Positions 58,668 through 64,000 of a stretch of DNA of 64,000 nt are shown piece after piece. A program made the position numbers and the translations under genes. The first letter of the stretch is position 1. Each line of letters starts with the position of its first letter. The stretch is from Lantana camara (Eukaryota; Streptophyta; Magnoliopsida; Lamiales; Verbenaceae). The notes under the pieces were generated by a model that saw only the letters and a program-made list of their open reading frames with translations, ran no database searches and was not told the origin of the DNA. Where the stretch lies: positions 38,721,001-38,785,000 of the forward strand of contig CM074855.1 of assembly GCA_037501455.1 (NCBI GenBank), given 5' to 3'.

Positions 58668-59741
58668 ATGCCTCGAGGTAGACCTCGTCGTGAGCATACT
58701 CCTGGACATAGGAGACACCGTCGTGATTATCCTCCTCAGGTTACTCCACCCCCTCCTGCTCAGCCACAAGATTTCATGAATGCTGTAGTTGGGTTAATTG
58801 ATCAGAGACTTCGAGATTATGTGCCCCCAGCACCACCTGCACCACCAGTTCCAGCAGAGAATCCTATTTCTACCATACTTCGGGAATTTCAAAATCAGCA
58901 ACCTCCCAAGTTTTATAAAGGTGATGACATTCAGGCAGAGATGTGGCTAAAGGAAGTGGATAGGATTTGGGAGCTTATCCCTTGTGACTCCCGGGAGAAA
59001 GCTCGTTGCACTCTTACTTTGATTCAGGGTGAGGCTTACTCCTGGTGGGAAAGTACTCAGATTGTATTGGAGTCTGCCGGGGAAACTATCACTTGGGAAG
59101 TGTTCGTTCGGGAGTTCAGAAATAAATTCATTCCACCAGCTTCGCGTACTCGTAGGTTAAGGGAATTTACCGAGCTAAAACAAGAAGGAAGATCCGTCGG
59201 CGAGTACATTGCAGAATTTGAGAGATTGTCTCGTTACGCTCCCAATATAGCGAACGATGACTTCCACAAAGCGACACAATTCGTGCAAGGACTTAGGCCG
59301 GATATTCAGGATGCTTTAAAAGCTGCTAATACAAGTACCTGGGCTAAGGCCACCACTAAAGCATTGAAAGTTGAGGATTCGGACAATGTGAGAAGGTCGA
59401 GAGCGTTTGAACCAGATTTAGTTTCAGAATCTGGACCGGATCCTGTTGTCATGAAAAGAGCCAATGCTGCTTCCATTTTCTCATCCCAAGAAAAGTCGAA
59501 AAGGAAAAGGTCTCAATCACAGTCAGGGAAGCCTCTCTGCACTTGTTGTGGACGTGATAACCATACGACTGAGACTTGCAGAAAACGTCTAAACCTGTGT
59601 ATGCGGTGCGGGAGCAATGAACACTTAGCAAACTTGTGTCCCAAGCAATGGAGAGTGCCAGTCGAGGGTGCTAATCTGAATGTGGTAGCCGAAGGTACCA
59701 ATTATATACATGACACAATCAACGGTGAACGGTACACCTAA
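58668..59741 (+). CDS. gag: Gag protein of element H (intact, 357 aa)
   Basis: Begins MPRGRPRREH, a basic, Pro-rich N terminus shared with F gag. The retrotransposon Gag core follows at about residues 85-225 (WLKEVDRIWELIPCDSREKA, GEAYSWWE, LREFTELKQ, FVQGLRPDI). A basic Ser/Lys/Arg linker then leads to two CCHC zinc knuckles: C291-C294-H299-C304 and C311-C314-H319-C324. Gag forms the virus-like particle and the knuckles bind RNA. The frame ends in EGTNYIHDTINGERYT, where F continues [18 protein letters not shown] into protease. So pol was removed cleanly just before the protease active site. It is fully open and contrasts with the broken gag of F. The start was chosen as the first ATG, 222 bp after the primer-binding site. 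Confidence 0.95.
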   Translation: MPRGRPRREHTPGHRRHRRDYPPQVTPPPPAQPQDFMNAVVGLIDQRLRDYVPPAPPAPPVPAENPISTILREFQNQQPPKFYKGDDIQAEMWLKEVDRIWELIPCDSREKARCTLTLIQGEAYSWWESTQIVLESAGETITWEVFVREFRNKFIPPASRTRRLREFTELKQEGRSVGEYIAEFERLSRYAPNIANDDFHKATQFVQGLRPDIQDALKAANTSTWAKATTKALKVEDSDNVRRSRAFEPDLVSESGPDPVVMKRANAASIFSSQEKSKRKRSQSQSGKPLCTCCGRDNHTTETCRKRLNLCMRCGSNEHLANLCPKQWRVPVEGANLNVVAEGTNYIHDTINGERYT

Positions 59742-59861
59742 TCATGCATATCATGTGCATCATGAACTTTATTGTTGTTAAACTTAAATTTGCATCAGTA
59801 TACTTGGTTATTATATGATCAATATGATTCTACTTGTTCATACGACATTTTGCACTTGTTC

Positions 59862-59961
59862 GAGAGACGGGGCACTCTCCTCCTTACCGAGAAACGGGGC
59901 TTTCTCACTTCCTGTTGAAAGACGGGGTTCTTTCATTCCTATTCAAGAGACGGGGTCTCTT
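59862..59961 (+). repeat. Array of four CGGGG-loop stem-loops (H)
   Basis: GAGAG-ACGGGGCA-CTCTC (59862-59879), GAGAAA-CGGGGC-TTTCTC (59889-59906), GAAAGA-CGGGGT-TCTTTC (59917-59934) and AAGAGA-CGGGG-TCTCTT (59945-59961). Starts are 27-28 bp apart. Four different stems are each perfectly paired and the loop core is invariant. The array lies between the gag stop and the polypurine tract. Confidence 0.95.
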
Positions 59962-60015
59962 ATGGCTTGTGCATCATTATAAACTTGACAGTGGACCTGG
60001 GGACCAGGTCCTTTT

Positions 60016-60029
60016 AAGGGGAGGAGAAT
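60016..60029 (+). other. Polypurine tract of element H
   Basis: AAGGGGAGGAGAAT directly precedes the 3' LTR start TGTAACGCC. Confidence 0.93.
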
Positions 60030-62232
60030 TGTAACGCCCCGATTTTTCTAATTAACTCTTTACGTTTCATTATAATTTTATAAAATTCTTAAAGCATTAT
60101 TTATATGAATTACTTGAATTAAAATCATTAAAAATATTATTTCATGACACGGAAAATATTTATTGCATGAAATCAATACCGAGAGTGTTTCAAATTACCA
60201 AATTATCCTTAGTTAAAAATTTGTCAAAACTCTAGGGACTTAATTGCATTAACTTTAGGGACTTGATTGAGTATATTTTTAAATTGTGCATACTTAATTG
60301 CATGATTTCATAAGATAAAGGATTAAATTGCAATTTCTACAATTTCACAAAATTCAAGGGATGAATCATGTATGAATATCTCCTAGCTTCCATGATCATT
60401 TATCATCAAATATTTCCCCAAAATATTCATCTCTCTCTCGGTTCCAAGAAGAGGAAAGGGAAGAAGTGATTTTTCATCATCCATCTCAAGAATCATCAAG
60501 AAATCTTTCAAGGAAATTAGGGAGATCATCATCATCATCTCTTTCTTCCTCCATTTCTTAGTTTCAAGGTTGGTTGTGCATGAATGGATGATTCTTGATC
60601 ACGATAGAAATGGTTAGGGTTTGAGATTTGTATGATAAGTGAATTCTTGGTAGATGAAAGCATGATTGTGTAATCATAGCATGGATTATAACATGATTTC
60701 CTTATAAATTCTTGAATAAATGAGTTTGAATGATCAAGTATGATCATGAGCATGAAACATGAATTATTGATGATATTTCATAGTTTAAGTATTCAATTGT
60801 TATCTTGTCATTTATTGAAGATATATGCATGTATATTTCTAGAAGTTCATGTCTTTATTGATCAAACTTGGCTTTTGTTGTTGTTTTGGTGCCATTGCCG
60901 AGAGCTTCCCCTGTTTCTGCCCTGTTTTCAGTTGCAGGAACTCGGAACGACTGTTCCCAGCCTTAAGGCTTTGTGGGAACGGGCGTTCCCACCTTTCAAA
61001 TAAAAAGGGACGACCGAGACTGGGAACGGCCGTTCCCATTTTGGCCTTGCGCCGGAAGGGCCGTTCCCAGCTTCCGCGGGTTTTAAAAAGGGGAAAACGT
61101 TGGCGCGCTTTTGGGGGAAACGGGAACGACCGTTCCCGTTTACAAATGGAACGGGGAACGGCCGTTCCCACCTGTGTTGCAGAACAAAAGTTTCTGCATA
61201 AAATTACGAAATTAGCCCCTCGATCCAACGACTTCTTTAACCCCGAATTGCTATAATATGTGCTAATATGATGTGAAACAACATATTATGATACCACATT
61301 GCATTTTCCTTGTCATCTCGTTGCATTTCCGCCGTTCGGCATATTTAGGTCATTTAAAGTCATGTCTCACGTGTACACGTCTATTTTGCACAGACCAGGT
61401 TCGTAGGAACGGGAAGCAAGCCCAGTAGGCCGTGACCTACTTGCGTTATATCAGTAAAGGTGAGGTTTAATTGTTGATTGCAGGGAACTTGTACCACCTC
61501 GCACCTACTTCAAGTCAAGTTGTACGTATACATTGTTACCAACTATGTACCATGTTATAGTGATTGAATCATGATCATGTTACCGTGATATCGTGAATGG
61601 TGAAGGCTCGCAACCTTCCCGTTATTGGAGTGATGTAGTTATTGGAGTGATGTAGTTCATGGAGTGATGTAGTTATTGGAGTGACGGAGTTGGTGGAGTG
61701 ACTGGGGTTCATGATATTGACACGGGTGCCGTGTATTTGAATGGCATGCTTGTATATTTGTTTCTAAACTATTGATATTGATAGTTATATCTTGCAGGTT
61801 ATTGCTTTAATGTAATTAAGCCTCACTCAGTCTTCCGTGGACTGACACCCCACCTTTCAGGTACTGGAACGCGGTCGTGGGCTAGGCGGGAGTCGAGTCG
61901 GGTCTTGCATTCCTCCGAGTCTAGCATTTCACTTTCATGTATAGCACTTTTGGCATCATATTATGATTGTTGTTATATTTTGAACAGGTGGATATGTATA
62001 AGTATGCAAGAGATGATAATGTATTGATAGATATATATTATACACTGATGAATTACTCGGTGCTTCCGCTTCCTTTTATGGCATGTATAGTTAAGTTTCC
62101 CGCCTAGCCTGTCGGGTATTGCATTGTCACCCGTTCGCTATAGCTTTGATTTATGTATGGACTTTCCATTTCATACGTGGATCGAGGCTATAGTGCGGGG
62201 GTGTGGCGCCTCCACTTGTAAGGGGTGCTACA
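60030..62232 (+). repeat. 3' LTR of element H
   Basis: Same length as the 5' LTR (offset 3806). The differences seen are near 60064 (G for A), 60205 (A for G) and 60468 (G for A). It contains the matching six-dyad array at 60944-61169, the intron-like module at 61460-61860 and the 17-bp units at 61621-61705. TSD ATATA follows. Confidence 0.96.
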
Positions 62233-63010
62233 ATATATGTATATATATACATAATTCATATATATATATATATATGATATTATATATGCTTATATGTATA
62301 ATAAATACATCGTCTTCTTCCTCCAGCTCCAACCCAGACCCAGTCGTCGCCGCCGCCAATGCGCAGAGGCTGCCGCCGCCTCTCCTTCTCTCCACCTCCA
62401 CCATCCAATGCCCAACGCCGCTGCCGTCTCTCCACCTTCAGTCACAGAACCACCATCGTCGCCGCTAGATCTGCTTCTCTCTACCTCCACTGCCCAACGC
62501 CGCCGCCGTCTCTCCACCTTCAGTCAACCAACCACCATCGCAGCCGCTGGATTTCCTTCTCTGTACCTCCACCGCCCAGTCGCCCAAAGCCGCCGCCGCC
62601 TCTCTTCTCCTCCTCCACCGTCTCACACAGTCCCAGAGATCGGCCGCCTCTCCACCTCCAGTCACCCAACCACCATCGCCGCCGCTGGATCTCCTCTCCA
62701 CGTCCACCGCTGCCGGATCTCCTCTGCACCTCCGCCGTTGCTCACAATCTCCGATGGCCCGAGCGGAGTTTATATATATATATATATATACAAACAGTCT
62801 GTGTATATTATACATATAAATAAATAAATATATAAATATATATATATATATTTATTTATATATATATTTATTTATTTATTTATAAACATATATATATATA
62901 ATTTAATAATATAATATGTGGGCAAAATAATCTTTTTGTACAGAAAAGTGAAGAAAATTTTAATTTCACTCGCAGTCAACACGCGTGAGGTGCACGAGGG
63001 TTTTCTATGC
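62233..63010. other. Microsatellites and C-rich tandem block, no gene assigned
   Basis: TA-rich runs lie at both ends (62233-62290 and 62770-62905). Between them, about 62400-62757, is a degenerate repeat containing TCTCCACCTTCAGTCACC...CACCATCGCCGCCGCTGGAT, present about three times in imperfect units of roughly 80-140 bp. It is open in several frames on both strands because it is C/G-rich. It could be captured gene sequence; no domain is recognised. Confidence 0.6.
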
Positions 63011-63064
63011 ATATTTTAAAAAACATAGGGTTTTTTAAAGTATTTTTTTTTTGTCGGGGTTTTT

Positions 63065-63225
63065 CTTGCTACTTTCGTATTACACGGGTAACTGGGTGAA
63101 AATTTTCCGAATAAAAACCATTGCCATTGCACCACCAACACGAATTTGAATAAATACACAACAATCCAACACCTCCAATTCTTCTACACATGCAGAGAAT
63201 ACATGAGAACAACACACAACAAATC
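63065..63225. other. Short 3' flank of the receptor kinase gene
   Basis: About 160 bp between the inverted repeat of J and the kinase stop codon, likely holding the 3' UTR. No clear polyadenylation signal was identified. Confidence 0.5.
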
Positions 63226-64000
63226 TCAGGTGGGTGAAGGGAGAGTAGTTGGATCAGCTGAGGAAGGAATCTCAGCCCCCAACCGGCACCCTTCAAGCAT
63301 AAAAACCACATCAGTCATAGAAGGCCTCTCCACGGGATCGGGCATGGTGCACAACAATCCAACTTTCACTCCCAGCAAAAACTCTTCCCACTCGGACGAC
63401 TCGGGATCCAGCTCCAACAACCCCGGCTCCAACAACTCCGACACCTGCCCCCTCTGCAGCTGCCTCTTCACCCACTTCACAATATCCTCATCTTGTGAGA
63501 ACATAACCGGTTTCTTCCCAGTCAGTATCTCCAACACCACAATACCAAAACTATAAACATCCCCTTCTTTACCCACTTGCCCGGTCAGAATTGCCTCCGG
63601 AGCTACATAGCCGAGAGTCCCAACTGGCACAGAAGAGGTCGATGCTTGGTCAACCGGGACGGCAATAGTCAACTTGTCCAGGCCAAATTCTGTAATATGG
63701 GCTTCGAAATCTGCATCGAATAGAACATTTTGTGGTTTCACATCACCGTGTGTGATCGAGACTGAGTGCAAGAATGCGAGGCCACGGGCTATGCCTAGGG
63801 CAATGAGGTGGCGCATGGGCCAATTCAGGACGTGCCCTTCCTGATGTGATGCCTCTTGTAGTAAAGTAGCTAGGTTTCCATTAGGCATGTACTCATAGAC
63901 AAGAAGCCTAGTGTCGGGAGGGGGCCCCGCGTAGTAGCCACGAAGGACGGTCAAATTCCGGTGTTTGACTTTTCCTAGAGATTCGGCTTCCTTCCGGAAG
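63226..64000 (-). CDS. LRR receptor-like kinase, MUSTACHES/MUSTACHES-LIKE type (3' part)
   Basis: The frame runs off the right edge, so only the C-terminal 257 or so residues are seen. Kinase parts in order: the alpha-C helix Glu in FRKEAESLGKVKHRN, hinge LVYEYMPNGNLATLL, catalytic loop HGDVKPQNVLF (non-RD, HGD), the metal-binding triad position as EFG instead of DFG, the P+1 loop GTLGYVAPEA, DVYSFGIVVLEILTGKKP and the conserved Arg in RPSMTDVVFMLEG. The tail EIPSSADPTTLPSP strongly recalls Arabidopsis At1g75640 and At4g36180, plasma-membrane LRR kinases; the first acts in stomatal guard-cell wall and pore formation. The ATP-binding lobe, transmembrane segment and LRRs must lie beyond 64000. 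The frame is undisturbed, so it is probably functional, though HGD plus EFG suggests weak or no phosphotransfer. Confidence 0.93.
   Translation of the reverse strand, partial: FRKEAESLGKVKHRNLTVLRGYYAGPPPDTRLLVYEYMPNGNLATLLQEASHQEGHVLNWPMRHLIALGIARGLAFLHSVSITHGDVKPQNVLFDADFEAHITEFGLDKLTIAVPVDQASTSSVPVGTLGYVAPEAILTGQVGKEGDVYSFGIVVLEILTGKKPVMFSQDEDIVKWVKRQLQRGQVSELLEPGLLELDPESSEWEEFLLGVKVGLLCTMPDPVERPSMTDVVFMLEGCRLGAEIPSSADPTTLPSPT

Larger units (their letters stand above)
56224..62232 (+). mobile_element. Young gag-only LTR retrotransposon 'H' (TR-GAG type)
   Basis: Two LTRs of 2203 bp each, TGTAACGCCCC...GGTGCTACA, with TSD ATATA on both sides. A tRNA-Met primer-binding site, one intact gag, a hairpin array and a perfect polypurine tract fill the 1.6-kb interior. 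There is no pol. By eye the LTRs differ at only three positions, all transitions, so insertion is recent. Gag is clearly related to that of chromovirus F, which suggests mobilisation by Pol supplied from such an element. Confidence 0.96.
55583..63064. mobile_element. Possible TIR-bounded element 'J' holding element H
   Basis: 55583-55639 and 63011-63064 are imperfect inverted repeats (AAAAAACCCTGACAAAA..., with TTTTAAAAAACCCTAT inside). Excluding H, about 1.47 kb lies between them: AT-rich microsatellites and a C-rich repeat block. I found no target-site duplication and no transposase, so this may be a degraded non-autonomous DNA transposon or simply an inverted repeat. Confidence 0.45.

Noticed and set aside
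62294..62827. Proline/serine-rich frame of 177 codons on the plus strand
   Set aside because: The region is a C-rich degenerate tandem repeat open in several frames on both strands, with no domain. It was kept only as a repeat block.

Overview
The window is repeat-rich nuclear DNA from a flowering plant, probably a eudicot. It contains chromodomain-type Ty3/gypsy retrotransposons primed by initiator tRNA-Met, a Tat-lineage gypsy remnant, a Ty1/copia solo LTR, a Mutator-like transposon, plastid-derived fragments, and at the right edge the 3' end of a leucine-rich-repeat receptor kinase gene (minus strand) of the MUSTACHES/MUSTACHES-LIKE type. No bacterial-style genes or RNA genes were seen. 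The receptor kinase is the only ordinary host gene.

Nearly everything else is nested transposons, resolved here by matching target-site duplications (TSDs). Left third: a Tat-lineage gypsy remnant (20828-23880) is interrupted by a truncated chromovirus 'X' (15805-20827). X is interrupted by LTR 'Y' (2163-15804), and Y by a partial plus-strand LTR 'Z' (1-2162) and a full-length chromovirus 'F' (2883-13443, TSD AACAG) whose gag is broken and whose reverse transcriptase has lost a catalytic Asp. Middle: a solo LTR 'A' (24337-47620) contains solo LTR 'B' (25032-37590, TSD TATCC), which contains the complete non-coding element 'C' (27628-36315, TSD CTCAT). A also contains solo LTR 'D' (38179-45909, TSD ATAAC), which contains solo LTR 'E' (39478-42124, TSD ATAGA) and a copia solo LTR (43241-45181, TSD ATCTC). 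Right third: a Mutator-like element (48427-54549, 9-bp TSD TAAAATATA, long TIRs, broken transposase) contains solo LTR 'G' (48769-51373). A possible TIR-bounded element 'J' (55583-63064) contains the very young gag-only element 'H' (56224-62232, TSD ATATA, LTRs differing at about three sites).

The most interesting signal lies in the gypsy LTRs, beyond ordinary annotation. (1) The LTRs carry arrays of short dyads (arm, about 4-nt GG-rich centre, complementary arm). Arm sequence differs completely between families, yet the arms stay complementary. In five families (F, C, G, D, H) there are six dyads as three pairs with a 31-32 bp centre-to-centre distance inside each pair; family A has two pairs, also at 32 bp. 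(2) Elements C and H carry, between the coding or internal region and the polypurine tract, four stem-loops with different but self-complementary stems and an invariant CGGGG loop. (3) The LTRs share an intron-like module (donor near GGTGAGGTTTA; a TCAGTC/GACTGA hairpin, pyrimidine tract and TTTCAG acceptor) and a long-range GCTAGGCGGG/CCCGCCTAGC stem with a compensatory change. Together these suggest structured leader and 3' RNA, possibly packaging or dimerisation signals read by Gag zinc knuckles and retained even by non-coding and gag-only elements. Function is inference; the geometry is read directly from the sequence.
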